This document shows positions 8,805 through 17,640 of a stretch of 64,000 nucleotides of DNA, piece after piece (position 1 is the first letter of the stretch; each line of letters opens with the position of its first letter). Source of the stretch: Clostridium hydrogeniformans DSM 21757 (GTDB lineage Bacteria > Bacillota > Clostridia > Clostridiales > Clostridiaceae); assembly GCF_000686705.1 (NCBI RefSeq), contig NZ_KK366005.1, forward strand, positions 257,512 through 321,511, written 5' to 3'. The position numbers and the translations under genes are program-made. The notes below the pieces were generated by a model. It did not search any database. It saw nothing but the letters and a program-made list of their open reading frames with translations, and had not been told where the DNA came from.

Positions 8805-9149
8805 TTAGCTATTTTTATATTTCATAGTTTTTACTAAATAATATGCCAGTAACTCTAGCCCTCCATAAAATACAACATAAGGCAGTGCAGAATTATTTAA
8901 AAATACAAATACGCATACTAGGAATCCTATTATGGAACACATTGTAGTGAGTATTATGTTAACTCTTAGCACTCCTGCAAATGCTCCCTGTAATATAAAA
9001 AGTAATGGATTTATTAAGATTATTGTCATTATTGAAAACTGTTTTCCAAAATCCATATTACTACTCTTAAAGGCAATTACCATAAGAATGATCATAATTA
9101 TTCCTGGTAACAAACTAATAATTCCTACCTTAGTTTTATTTTTATTCAT
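8805..9149 (-). CDS. Membrane protein of unknown function
   Basis: 114 aa with four hydrophobic segments (residues ~8-26, 38-58, 62-83, 85-105) and short basic ends, so essentially all membrane. TAAGGATAT precedes the ATG. It begins 6 nt after the acetyltransferase stop on the same strand, so the two are cotranscribed. No family recognised. Confidence 0.7.
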   Translation of the reverse strand: MNKNKTKVGIISLLPGIIMIILMVIAFKSSNMDFGKQFSIMTIILINPLLFILQGAFAGVLRVNIILTTMCSIIGFLVCVFVFLNNSALPYVVFYGGLELLAYYLVKTMKYKNS

Positions 9150-9155
9150 ATATCC

Positions 9156-9653
9156 TTAAACCTCTTCACTTATTCTACCCATAGAATATTCATCACTATA
9201 TACTCCATTTCTAAGGGCTGACATTCTTACTGTTCCTTCAACTTGAAAACCAAACTTTTTATAAAGGTTTAAGGCTCTTTCATTTTCCTTAAACACTGAA
9301 AGCTCTAACCTTTTAAGCTTTAGTTCATTATCTGCCATATCTATAATTTTAGCCATTAGAGCTGAACCTACCCCCTTACCATGAAAATCGCTATTAACCA
9401 TTATAGCAATATATCCAACATGATTTTTCCTTGGATTTTCATTAACCATAAGAGAAATTAGTCCTACCACCTTATCCTCTACCTCTGCTACAATCCAATA
9501 ATTATTGTCTCCCATATTCTCAATACGCTTTTTTAAAAATTCCTTAGGTTCTCCCTTAGTAGCTAATGTATTTTCCATAACCTTTGGCATTTGTCTTATA
9601 TTATAAAGCTCTTCTGAATCCCCTACCCTAACATCTCTTATTTTTATATCCAT
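9156..9653 (-). CDS. GNAT-family N-acetyltransferase
   Basis: 165 aa. The acetyl-CoA-binding motif A is seen in GYIAIMVNSDFHGKGVGSALM (Q/RxxGxG/A type loop HGKGVGS), and ERALNLYKKFGFQVEGTVR is the motif B end shared with SpeG/RimJ-like enzymes. The substrate is not predictable; polyamine or ribosomal-protein acetylation are the common roles of this branch. First gene of a two-gene unit with the membrane protein at 8805. Confidence 0.88.
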   Translation of the reverse strand: MDIKIRDVRVGDSEELYNIRQMPKVMENTLATKGEPKEFLKKRIENMGDNNYWIVAEVEDKVVGLISLMVNENPRKNHVGYIAIMVNSDFHGKGVGSALMAKIIDMADNELKLKRLELSVFKENERALNLYKKFGFQVEGTVRMSALRNGVYSDEYSMGRISEEV

Positions 9654-9950
9654 ATCTTTCTCCCCCCCTATTTATTAACTTTTCCCTTATCAATATGACC
9701 TTATCTTCCATATTTAATTTATAACTTTTAGAATTTTTATCTTTATAATCTCATGAACTATTAGCTTTTATTTATCTACCAAGTTATATTTATAATCTAC
9801 AAATATCCCTACCCTAGGATTCTATATTATTTTAACAATTTATAGTAAATTATAAATAATATATTACTATATATGATATAAATACAAAAGAAAAAAATAT
9901 TTCATTATTTAGTGGAATCGTGCATAATCTACATAAGAAAGATAGGAGAT

Positions 9951-10040
9951 GTTTTTCGGAGTGCCCTCGGCAAAATAAAAAACCGATACTAGATATAAGC
10001 AGTTTTTCGGGGTACGCTTGGAAAAATAAAAAACTGATAA
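9951..10040 (+). repeat. Two 38-bp direct repeats, unknown
   Basis: Copies at 9951-9988 and 10002-10039 match at 32 of 38 positions, starting GTTTTTCGG and ending AAAATAAAAAAC-C/T-GATA. In copy 2 the ends CAGTTTTT/AAAAACTG pair. Both copies can also be read as a frame ending FFGV-x3-K-stop. A terminator follows, so they may be part of a short RNA or remnants of a gene end. Confidence 0.6.
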
Positions 10041-10050
10041 ATATGATGTT

Positions 10051-10083
10051 AAAGACACTTACTGTTTAGTAAGTGTCTTTTCT
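10051..10083 (+). terminator. Hairpin terminator
   Basis: The stem AAAGACACTTACT/AGTAAGTGTCTTT is followed by TTTTC on the plus strand. It lies beyond the antiporter stop and directly after the two 38-bp repeats, so it could serve either strand. Confidence 0.7.
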
Positions 10084-10215
10084 CCTTATATAGATATAAT
10101 ATTCTTGGAAACTATATCTACCTAAAATAGGCCTTTTAAAATATTTGTGACATTATATATGACTTAAGAATTTTTCCTAGATATAAATATATATTAGTAC
10201 TATTCAATTCTTATT

Positions 10216-11418
10216 TTATATTGTAGAAGCCTTAGATGATATTGATTTTTCTGATTGTGCTTCTCCAGCCTTATATATAGCAATCTTAGTTATTAACGGT
10301 CCTATAAGTTCATAAATCACTGTAGCTGCTAGTATTATAGTTCTTATTGTTCCTCCATACTCTGGCACAGCAGTCTCCACCACCATGGCTAATCCTATAG
10401 CAACTCCAGCTTGGGGAATAAGAGTCAATCCTAAATATTTCTGCACAACTTCTGGACATCCAGCTAGTTTGCACCCTATATAGGCTCCTGATACCTTTCC
10501 TAATATTCTAAATACAACATATCCAATACCAATAAGACCTACACTACCTAATACAGATAAATCTAACTCTATTCCTGATAAAGTAAAAAATACTATAAAT
10601 ACAGGAGGTGTAAATCTATCTACCACTGATAAAAGCTTAGTGTTATTTGTAGATAGATTGCTTATAGTTCCTCCTAAAGCCATGCATGTAAGTAATGGAG
10701 AAACATTAAAATACATAGCTAAACCTATGGTAAAAAATATTATAGCTAATGTTATATTCATAAGTTGATCTTCATTTCTTAAGTCTCTTCCTATTAAACA
10801 TAAAACTAATCCTATAATAACCCCTATAATCAGTGCTATTAATATTTCTCCAAATGGTAAAAACAACGTAGTAATAGATATAATAGAATTAGAATCCATC
10901 AATACCTTAGCTACAGTTACAGAAAGACCGAAAGCTATTACAGCTACCGCATCATCTATGGCTACTACTGGAAGTAGTGTATCTACTAAAGGTCCTTTTG
11001 CCTTATATTGTCTTATTACCATAATAGTTGCTGCTGGTGCTGTAGCTGCAGCTATAGATCCAATAAGAATACTAAAAGCTACCGGCTGTCCAAATACAAA
11101 TATCATAGCAAAGTTAACCATAGCTACTGCAGTTAAAGCTTCAAATAAGGTTATGGTTATTATGCCTTTTCCTACCTTTCTTAGATTTTTGAAGTTTAAA
11201 GAGCTTCCTATGCTATAAGCTATAAAACCTAAGGCAGCTTCTGATATTATATTTAATTTACTCGCATCAGCTGCTGGAACTAATCCCATAAGAGAAGGCC
11301 CTATTAGTATCCCTCCAATTAAATAACCTGTAACCTTAGGTAGCTTTATATAAGATATAACCTTCCCCATAACTATACCTGTAAATAAAACTATCCCTAA
11401 GTAATATAAAGAATGCAT
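10216..11418 (-). CDS. Cation/proton antiporter, CPA family (Kef/NhaS-like membrane domain)
   Basis: 400 aa with about 12 hydrophobic segments and no C-terminal RCK/TrkA domain. YLIGGILIGPSLMGL is the N-terminal CPA motif and VVAIDDAVAVIAFG (near residues 155-168) contains the paired acidic residues (Asp-Asp) that carry ions in CPA antiporters. It probably exchanges Na+ or K+ for protons. It begins 22 nt after a PII-like gene, a pairing that suggests control by that cytosolic sensor instead of an attached nucleotide-binding domain. Confidence 0.88.
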   Translation of the reverse strand: MHSLYYLGIVLFTGIVMGKVISYIKLPKVTGYLIGGILIGPSLMGLVPAADASKLNIISEAALGFIAYSIGSSLNFKNLRKVGKGIITITLFEALTAVAMVNFAMIFVFGQPVAFSILIGSIAAATAPAATIMVIRQYKAKGPLVDTLLPVVAIDDAVAVIAFGLSVTVAKVLMDSNSIISITTLFLPFGEILIALIIGVIIGLVLCLIGRDLRNEDQLMNITLAIIFFTIGLAMYFNVSPLLTCMALGGTISNLSTNNTKLLSVVDRFTPPVFIVFFTLSGIELDLSVLGSVGLIGIGYVVFRILGKVSGAYIGCKLAGCPEVVQKYLGLTLIPQAGVAIGLAMVVETAVPEYGGTIRTIILAATVIYELIGPLITKIAIYKAGEAQSEKSISSKASTI

Positions 11419-11440
11419 TTTTTTCTCCCTTCTTATTTCT

Positions 11441-11779
11441 TTAAAGGCTAACTCCTTCTATCCTATTAACTGGAATAGTAAACACTATCCCAACTCCTGG
11501 TTTTGATAGGTCTCCTACCACATCTTTTATGGTATCTATAGCCACATCCACTTGCTCATGTTTAAGTACAGTAAAAATAGTCTTATTAGCATGTCTCCCT
11601 TTATTTAGGAACATCTTTAAAGAGCCAAACATAGGAATCTCTTCCTCTATGGTAGAAAGTATTTCTGCCATACCTGTACTATCAATAATTGTTGCTCCAT
11701 GAATTCCTACTTCATTAAAAGATTTTATTACTTCCTCTACATGGTTCATATCATTTAGAACTGATATAAGTAGCTCCAT
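11441..11779 (-). CDS. PII-like regulatory protein linked to antiporter
   Basis: 112 aa. The end KPGVGIVFTIPVNRIEGV matches the C-terminal strand motif of GlnB-fold proteins (GxGxxFxxPVxRxxG), and the N-terminus ELLISVLNDMNHVEEVIKSF matches their first beta-alpha unit. The T-loop region lacks the canonical uridylylated Tyr context, so it is a divergent trimeric sensor, not classical GlnB. AAAGGAGGTG gives a strong start. As first gene of a two-gene operon with the antiporter, it likely gates the transporter by binding a nucleotide; ligand unknown. Confidence 0.8.
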   Translation of the reverse strand: MELLISVLNDMNHVEEVIKSFNEVGIHGATIIDSTGMAEILSTIEEEIPMFGSLKMFLNKGRHANKTIFTVLKHEQVDVAIDTIKDVVGDLSKPGVGIVFTIPVNRIEGVSL

Positions 11780-11991
11780 AACGCACCTCCTTTACTTTAG
11801 GATAACATAAGCTATGTAAAATTTTGGTGCATATGACCATATTAGGCTTCCTTGTCCCTTGAATATATTGGAATTACTATCCTTCTATCTATTTTTCTTA
11901 ACTTCTCACCATATATTTATTTTTCTTATACAAAATCTTTAATTTTAATAATCTATAACTGACTTAAAAGTAAAACTAATTAAACTAATAG

Positions 11992-12034
11992 TTATAAGCC
12001 ATGATATACATAAAGTGTATACCATGGCTTATAA
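11992..12034 (-). terminator. Hairpin terminator after FG-GAP-like gene
   Basis: Arms 11992-12010 and 12016-12034 pair with one mismatch (TTATAAGCCATG...CATGGCTTATAA). The minus-strand tail is weakly T-rich. It lies 5 nt after the gene stop. Confidence 0.6.
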
Positions 12035-12038
12035 TTAA

Positions 12039-12800
12039 CTATTCCTTTTCTCCCAGATTGCTTCCGAATATAGATACATTTTCAGTGAAATCTTGGAAGT
12101 AGCTTTCATCCCACTTTAGAGCATTATTTACAAGACCTATTTCATCAGCATTATATCTTCCTGTTATTCTTTGAATCGCATATATATCATATACACCATC
12201 GCTTTCAAAGTCTACAGGGTATGCCCTATTTAATGGTGTTACATCCCCTGAAAGCTTTGCCTTTAATGTTCCATCTGAATTATATATTTCATTTAAATAT
12301 TCTGGGTCCTTATCCCTTATGTCTATAAGATAACTCTTTTCATTGTTGCCTCCATAAACCCTAACTACGTAATTATCCATATACTCTACTTTAAATCTAG
12401 ATCTTGTGTTAAATATATCATTGTTAAATATATTCTTAAAGCCATCTCCATCGTAGGTAAATAGGTCATAGTAAGCAAATCCTCCGCTTCCTCCTGAATC
12501 CACACTTACCCATATATCTAGTACTCCATCTCCTGTAAAGTCTCCTAAAAATAGTCTTGGATTATATCCCACATCGTTCTTTAAAGGAACTTTTATATAC
12601 TTTTTGGTTTTAGAGTTAAAAACAACTACATACATGTTATTAACGAAAGGACTATTCTTTCCATAAGGTTTACTTCCAACTAACATTACTCTGTCATAAA
12701 CCTTGTCTCCTGTAACATCTCCCATTCTCACGTCTATAACTATAGGCTTTGGCATGTCCTCTCCTCTAACCAAAAATTCCTCTAAATTTGTATATTCCAT
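12039..12800 (-). CDS. FG-GAP/VCBS-like repeat protein
   Basis: 253 aa with three Ca-binding-type loops: GDVTGDKVYDRV (residues ~27-38), GDFTGDGVLDIWV (~91-103) and VDFESDGVYDIYA (~198-210). These DxxGDGxxD repeats are typical of beta-propeller FG-GAP proteins. No signal peptide or membrane segment is seen, so it may be cytoplasmic or spore-associated rather than exported. AAAGGAGAAATCTT precedes the ATG. Homologues in spore formers are often of unknown function; I do not assign a role. Confidence 0.7.
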   Translation of the reverse strand: MEYTNLEEFLVRGEDMPKPIVIDVRMGDVTGDKVYDRVMLVGSKPYGKNSPFVNNMYVVVFNSKTKKYIKVPLKNDVGYNPRLFLGDFTGDGVLDIWVSVDSGGSGGFAYYDLFTYDGDGFKNIFNNDIFNTRSRFKVEYMDNYVVRVYGGNNEKSYLIDIRDKDPEYLNEIYNSDGTLKAKLSGDVTPLNRAYPVDFESDGVYDIYAIQRITGRYNADEIGLVNNALKWDESYFQDFTENVSIFGSNLGEKE

Positions 12801-13195
12801 AAGATTTCTCCTTTTAAGTAATTACATTACTATAATATGTAATTACTCCAGGTATGTTATCCTAATATAACTCTAAAATGGTAAAAATCCTTTTTTATTA
12901 ACTACTATCTTAACCTATATATCTAATTGTATTTTATTTTTAGTATTAGTTTATTGAAAAACAATAAATTTATATTGCTTTTTAATAACCTTTATTGTAA
13001 TATTTATTCTATAGTCTTAAAAACTTCTAAAACCTTTATTGACAGAGTAATTCTAAACTTAATTAACGCCTATATTAATTGAGTTTAGCTCTATCAATCT
13101 AAGATCTATACTTATTGTTTATAAGGTTAGTTCAATATATTGATAAAATATACAAGTATTTATAAGAATATAAAATTTTTAAAGAGGTGATATAA
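12801..13195. other. Divergent promoter region with inverted repeat
   Basis: 395 nt between divergent genes. CTAAACTTAATTAA (13053-13066) and TTAATTGAGTTTAG (13075-13088) form a 14-bp inverted repeat with one G·T pair. It may be an operator for the small HTH regulator of the downstream operon. No gene seen. Confidence 0.45.
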
Positions 13196-13690
13196 ATGAA
13201 ATATTATGGTAAAGGGTCATTATCAACCTTAATAAAACTATCCTTAGATTTAGCTATGATAGTTGGATTTATAGTTGCTATACTTACCCTAAAGACCACT
13301 TATATGGAAGGCACTGAAATCCTATCTACTCCAAAAAAGATACTGATACTATCTTTATTGATTATAGGCATAACCTGTGTATTCCTAATTGTATTAGGAT
13401 TAAGAAAGGTTTTAATCACTTTAGAAAGTGGAGATCCCTTTGTTCATTCTAATGTTAAAGCTCTAAGTAGGATTTCCTATGAATGTTTTATAATAGCTCT
13501 ATGCTATATATTAAATACTCTATTTAGCTCAGATCTTAAGGAATTTAAGTTTATATATGTTGACTCTAAGGGAGTTCATACAGACATGGAATTCATAATC
13601 TTTATATTTGCAGGGTTATTTATCCTTATATTATCTAAGGTATTTAAAAAAGCTGTTGAATACAAAGAAGAAAATGAATTTACCATATAA
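13196..13690 (+). CDS. DUF2975-type membrane protein
   Basis: 164 aa with four membrane segments: residues ~15-35, 50-70, 95-112 and 140-158. Gly-Asp-Pro-Phe (SGDPFVHSN, near residue 80) between segments two and three is the characteristic DUF2975 turn. AAAGAGGTGATATAA precedes the ATG. Its stop is 14 nt before a small HTH gene, the usual partner of DUF2975 proteins, forming an operon with the DUF4173 protein. The biochemical role is unknown; these units are thought to be regulatory membrane modules. Confidence 0.85.
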   Translation: MKYYGKGSLSTLIKLSLDLAMIVGFIVAILTLKTTYMEGTEILSTPKKILILSLLIIGITCVFLIVLGLRKVLITLESGDPFVHSNVKALSRISYECFIIALCYILNTLFSSDLKEFKFIYVDSKGVHTDMEFIIFIFAGLFILILSKVFKKAVEYKEENEFTI

Positions 13691-13704
13691 GGAGGGATAT
13701 TTTT

Positions 13705-13911
13705 ATGATAATAGTTAATTTAGATGTGATGATGGCAAAAAGAAAGATTTCCCTTCAAGACTTAGCTGAAAAGGTAGGTATAACTAATGCAAACCTATCT
13801 GTGCTTAAAAATAATAAGGCAAAAGCTGTAAGATTCTCTACCTTAGAAGCCATATGCAAGGTACTTCAATGTCAACCTGGAGACATATTAGAGTATAGGG
13901 AGGATGAATAA
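13705..13911 (+). CDS. XRE-type small HTH regulator (YozG-like)
   Basis: 68 aa, a single helix-turn-helix domain: ISLQDLAEKVGITNANLSVLKNNKAKAVRF carries both helices and the C-terminus CKVLQCQPGDILEY is the standard YozG/Cro-C1 ending. GGAGGGATATTTTT precedes the ATG. It lies between DUF2975 and DUF4173 genes, with its stop 2 nt before the next start. It is likely the operon's autoregulator. Confidence 0.92.
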   Translation: MIIVNLDVMMAKRKISLQDLAEKVGITNANLSVLKNNKAKAVRFSTLEAICKVLQCQPGDILEYREDE

Positions 13912-13913
13912 TT

Positions 13914-15803
13914 ATGGAAAATGAAGCTTTTCTTATAATACTTAAGGATGATAAGATTTTAACCTGTAAAGATACTTTAAATAGAATAGTACTTCCCAGC
14001 CTTAAATTAAATAGTAACTCTGATGAGGAAACTCAGGTATTAAACTTCTTAAATAAGAAGTTTAATACCTTACCTAGTAAAATCTTAAGATATACTTCTC
14101 CTCAAAACTTTAGCTCTAATGGAGCTCAGTATCCTCACTACCTTTTAGATTATTCTAGTTCCAAATTAGATGACTTAAATGGTTTTGATAATTTATCTTT
14201 AGTTAAGTCCTTACCCTTTAGATCTCTTGATGCTTTAGAAGGCATAGTTAAAGAGTGTATAAAAGAGGATTATACCTCTAGTGCTATAGAGGAATTAAAA
14301 GAAGAACTTTTTAATAATTCATTTGATAAGAAATATTTTAAAGAATATGAAATGGATCTCCTACAGAAAAAGGTAGATAATAATGTATCCCTTAATAAAA
14401 AGGTTTTATCCATAATAGGAGCTATAATTCTAGGTTTCTTCTATAAAGATTTTGCTTTTAGTTATAGCGGAGTATCTTATTCACTATTTACCCTTATGAT
14501 TATTTTATATTATTCACTTACAATTAATCCTATAATTTCAAAAAATATCATAGGTGTATTTATTACTATATTATCTATTTTGTTATCTATAACCTTTGGA
14601 ATATATACAAACCCTGTACTCCGAGGTATTAATCATATACTACTTCCTCTACTCACTGCATTGTCATTAATTACTTTAACTTATAAGAATATATGGGATA
14701 ATCCTTCCATGGTATTAAAAGTATTTAGGATAAAGGTATTTAGAGAGAGTTTTTCAAGTTCTTTAAAACTTCCTAAACTTATATTTAGTTTAGGTAAAAA
14801 TTCTTTTAAGAATAAGCCCTCTTCAAATATAAATAATATAAAAAATGGGTTAATTATATCTATACCTGTTGTATTTATTCTTACTCTCTTATTAACCTCA
14901 GCAGACTCTGTTTTTGCTTTCTATTTAAAAAATATAACAGATATATTTAGTAATAGAGATATGTCTAACCTGTATAAAATAATTGCCTTAGTTTTATCTT
15001 CTCTCTATATCTTTGGACTTACTTGGAGCCTTAGATATAAAAATTTATCCTATAATAATAGAAAGAAGAAAAAGACTTTTCATCCTGTAACCTTAATTAC
15101 AATATGTTTAATTGTTACACTTTTATATATTACTTTTACTATAGTTCAACTTACTTACCTATATGGAGGAAATCATGAATCTATTCCTGGAGGGTTATCC
15201 TACGCTGAATATGCAAGAGAAGGCTTTTTCCATCTAGCTTTTATAGCCTTAATAAATGTTTTAGGTATATTTATAATTAAAGTAAGAACTATGTTTACCA
15301 TGGAGAATCATAGTAAAATTTTAAATTCTCTTTTATCTATTATAACTTTATTAACCTTTAATATGTTATTTTCAGCCTTATATAAAATGAATCTATATAT
15401 TGATGTCTTTGCTTACACAAGACTTAGGGTATTGGTATCTATATTCCTAATATTTTTAGCCATTTCCTTAGTTATGCTTTTAGTTTATATATGGAAAAGC
15501 TTTAATATTATAAAATTTGTATTCTCCCTAGGTTTAGTGTTCTATCTAGGAATAAACTTCTTTAATATGGACAAGTTTATAGCCTCAAAAAATATCGAAA
15601 TTTATTCTAAAAGTGGCAATGGCGATTTATGGTACTTATCAGAGTTATCCTATGATGCCATGGACCCAATAAAGAAAGCATATGATGAAAAGATAATAGA
15701 CTATGATATCTATACTACCTGGAAGAGTAACAATAAAATAGATACTAGCTCTAAATGGTATGAGACTAATTATTATGAATCAAAATCTAGAACCTTAGAT
15801 TAA
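13914..15803 (+). CDS. DUF4173-family membrane protein
   Basis: 629 aa. The first ~160 residues are hydrophilic. About 12 membrane segments follow (~165-560), then a C-terminal extracytoplasmic tail with NMDKFIASKNIEIY and GDLWYLSELSYDAMDPI, which are typical of DUF4173. It is the last gene of the DUF2975/HTH operon and its start overlaps the preceding stop region. No enzymatic motif is visible. Repeat copy D begins immediately after its stop and a terminator lies at 15951. Confidence 0.85.
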   Translation: MENEAFLIILKDDKILTCKDTLNRIVLPSLKLNSNSDEETQVLNFLNKKFNTLPSKILRYTSPQNFSSNGAQYPHYLLDYSSSKLDDLNGFDNLSLVKSLPFRSLDALEGIVKECIKEDYTSSAIEELKEELFNNSFDKKYFKEYEMDLLQKKVDNNVSLNKKVLSIIGAIILGFFYKDFAFSYSGVSYSLFTLMIILYYSLTINPIISKNIIGVFITILSILLSITFGIYTNPVLRGINHILLPLLTALSLITLTYKNIWDNPSMVLKVFRIKVFRESFSSSLKLPKLIFSLGKNSFKNKPSSNINNIKNGLIISIPVVFILTLLLTSADSVFAFYLKNITDIFSNRDMSNLYKIIALVLSSLYIFGLTWSLRYKNLSYNNRKKKKTFHPVTLITICLIVTLLYITFTIVQLTYLYGGNHESIPGGLSYAEYAREGFFHLAFIALINVLGIFIIKVRTMFTMENHSKILNSLLSIITLLTFNMLFSALYKMNLYIDVFAYTRLRVLVSIFLIFLAISLVMLLVYIWKSFNIIKFVFSLGLVFYLGINFFNMDKFIASKNIEIYSKSGNGDLWYLSELSYDAMDPIKKAYDEKIIDYDIYTTWKSNNKIDTSSKWYETNYYESKSRTLD

Positions 15804-15940
15804 TAGAACTGATCTTCCTTAAGGTGGTGCTCCTTCAACCACCTTAAGGTTAGATAAATTAATCTATGGAAATAGCAACTGTTATCCCCCACCTTACACG
15901 TGGATGGTGGTGTTAAAATTTATAGCCATTAGATAAAGGT
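15804..15940 (-). repeat. Dispersed structured repeat, copy D
   Basis: Minus-strand copy of the ~130-nt repeat. The right-hand stem here is perfect: CCTTAAGGTGGT pairs with ACCACCTTAAGG. The left stem has CACCACCATCC/GGTGGGGG. Its right end touches the stop codon of the DUF4173 gene. Same family as 19625, 30478, 35905 and 51166. Confidence 0.85.
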
Positions 15941-15950
15941 TAATTTTAAA

Positions 15951-15989
15951 TTAAGGAAGTGCCCATGTAGGCACTTCCTTAAACTTTTA
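15951..15989 (+). terminator. Terminator of DUF2975/DUF4173 operon
   Basis: The 13-bp stem TTAAGGAAGTGCC/GGCACTTCCTTAA has a 6-nt loop and is followed by AACTTTT. Confidence 0.7.
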
Positions 15990-16059
15990 ACATATAAATA
16001 CTTTTATCACTAATTCTAAATACTCTAAGCAAATATTCTTGTCAATAATCCTAAATCCT

Positions 16060-16983
16060 CTAATTAAATGTTAATTCTTTTTTATCCTTATAATAAATTT
16101 TATAGATACCATATCCAATAACATTAGTAAAAAATACAGATATTATCCAAGCTTTATTTCTTTCCTCATAAAATATGTTAACAGCCGCCCAAACCCCAAA
16201 TAGACACCAAAACACTATAAATAAAATAGCACATAACATGTAATATTTAATTGTAAATTTCTTTTCCCTAAAAATAATATCAATAACCTGATCAGAATCT
16301 TCTATCTGATTAGAGTAATGATTTGTTATTTCATCAAATACTATTCCTAAATTATCCTTAAAGTATCTAGAGTCCTTAGTTTCTTCATTTAAAGGATATA
16401 TATAATTATAATCAAATTCAATGCCTTTTCTAAAAGGTTCAAAGCCACCAAATGACATTACTCCATTTTCATATCTCTCTACCTTTGAATTGTATATAGC
16501 CGCCCCTTTAACATGAATGTTACTATTTACTATATTGTTAACTTCTTCTTTTAACTCTTCAGTAATAGGATTTTCTAAAGTTAACTCACTAGCCCTAATT
16601 GCCTTATCTACAGTTTTATAAAACTTAAAGCTTCCTCTATCATGTATTATTCCAATAGTAATAAGTAAAACAGATATGCTTAGAGATATTAAAGCCATTA
16701 ATAATATGTTTTTGCCTACATTTTTCTTTCTCTTATATAATCTATTTATTTCTTCCTTAAGAACTTCTGTCTCACCAAACCTATCTATAGCTGTGCTTAT
16801 TGCATCCTCTTCCTTGTACCCTATTTCTATAAGATCATTTATGCTCATAGTAAGATTAAAAAGTATTTCTTCCTTAAAATCCACAACCGCTTTAGAACTT
16901 TCATCTAACTTATAAGTTAGCTTGTCTACATAATCTTTAACCTCTTTTATACCTTTATTACTTATGATATATTCCTTCCCCAT
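16060..16983 (-). CDS. Membrane protein with N-terminal permease-prefix (HAAS-like) domain
   Basis: 307 aa. Residues ~10-85 form a helical domain (NLTMSINDLIEIGYKEEDAISTAIDRFGE) typical of HAAS/permease-prefix domains that pair with PadR regulators. Three membrane segments follow (~91-110, ~238-256, ~275-292) with an extracytoplasmic region between the first and second. It begins 4 nt after the PadR stop. The pair resembles PadR/anti-sigma-like modules that sense envelope stress; a specific function is not supported. Confidence 0.75.
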   Translation of the reverse strand: MGKEYIISNKGIKEVKDYVDKLTYKLDESSKAVVDFKEEILFNLTMSINDLIEIGYKEEDAISTAIDRFGETEVLKEEINRLYKRKKNVGKNILLMALISLSISVLLITIGIIHDRGSFKFYKTVDKAIRASELTLENPITEELKEEVNNIVNSNIHVKGAAIYNSKVERYENGVMSFGGFEPFRKGIEFDYNYIYPLNEETKDSRYFKDNLGIVFDEITNHYSNQIEDSDQVIDIIFREKKFTIKYYMLCAILFIVFWCLFGVWAAVNIFYEERNKAWIISVFFTNVIGYGIYKIYYKDKKELTFN

Positions 16984-16987
16984 AGGA

Positions 16988-17320
16988 TTATACCCCCCCT
17001 AAAAATTTATCTATTAATCCCTTCATAAAACTCCATTCTTTTCTTTTGTTTTGTATATAGATCTTTCCTTCTTCAGTAACTGAATAATATTTTCTTCTTC
17101 CCCCTCCACTTTCTCCATCATGCCAGTAGGAGGTTACATAACCATTTTTCTCTAATCTTTTTAATGATAAATATAAGGTTCCCTCTTTTAATTCAAAAGT
17201 TTCTTCACTTATTCCTCTTACACTTTTAGCTATTTCATACCCATACATTGGTCCTGTCTCTATTAAACTCATAAGTATGGTATCTATATAACCTTTAAGG
17301 ACCTCTTTATTAACTTCCAT
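16988..17320 (-). CDS. PadR-family transcriptional regulator
   Basis: 110 aa winged-helix protein. GPMYGYEIAKSVRG and FELKEGTLYLSLKRLEKNGYVTSYW are the PadR recognition and wing elements, and RRKYYSVTEEGK follows. The start is the ATG preceded by AGGAGGGGAAAAT; an ATG seven codons earlier lies in that ribosome binding site. First gene of the pair with the HAAS-type membrane protein, which it probably represses together with itself. Confidence 0.92.
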   Translation of the reverse strand: MEVNKEVLKGYIDTILMSLIETGPMYGYEIAKSVRGISEETFELKEGTLYLSLKRLEKNGYVTSYWHDGESGGGRRKYYSVTEEGKIYIQNKRKEWSFMKGLIDKFLGGV

Positions 17321-17540
17321 ATTTTCCCCTCCTATGAACATATTAACATACAGTACTTAATAATGCAATGTACCTAATAATAAAAAATACTTTCTAAATT
17401 TATTTAAATCTTAATTCTATAACTTTCCTATAAAAATATAAATCTGAATATATATATTTCTAATTTAGGCCTTATAAACTTTTGATTTTGACTTCGAACC
17501 TATTAAGAAAATTTGATTTATCATATAGTTTACGTAAAAT

Positions 17541-17572
17541 AAAGAGTGGCCTCAAAAGCCACTCTTTTATAT
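17541..17572 (-). terminator. Terminator of mutS2-like gene
   Basis: The stem AAAGAGTGGC/GCCACTCTTT has a 7-nt loop, and the minus-strand tail is TTTATTTT. It lies about 70 nt after the mutS2-like stop. Confidence 0.8.
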
Positions 17573-17640
17573 AATTACTTATATTGTAGTTTATAATAAA
17601 AATCTAATATTTCTAAAATAGTTTTATCACTTTAAAGATA

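Larger units (their letters stand above)
9654..10215. other. Intergenic region, 560 nt
   Basis: It holds the 38-bp direct repeats and the hairpin terminator listed separately. Apart from these I find no ORF with a properly spaced ribosome binding site; GGAG at 9945 abuts the ATG of a 9-codon frame. Confidence 0.6.

Noticed and set aside
9951-10040. CRISPR array
   Set aside because: Only two imperfect copies with a single 13-nt spacer and no cas genes.
9951-10083. Known riboswitch (c-di-GMP, guanidine-II, preQ1)
   Set aside because: The core sequences of those classes are absent and no gene follows in a controlled orientation.
15804-15940. Simple terminator pair
   Set aside because: The hairpins belong to a longer unit repeated in four other places with the same order of elements.
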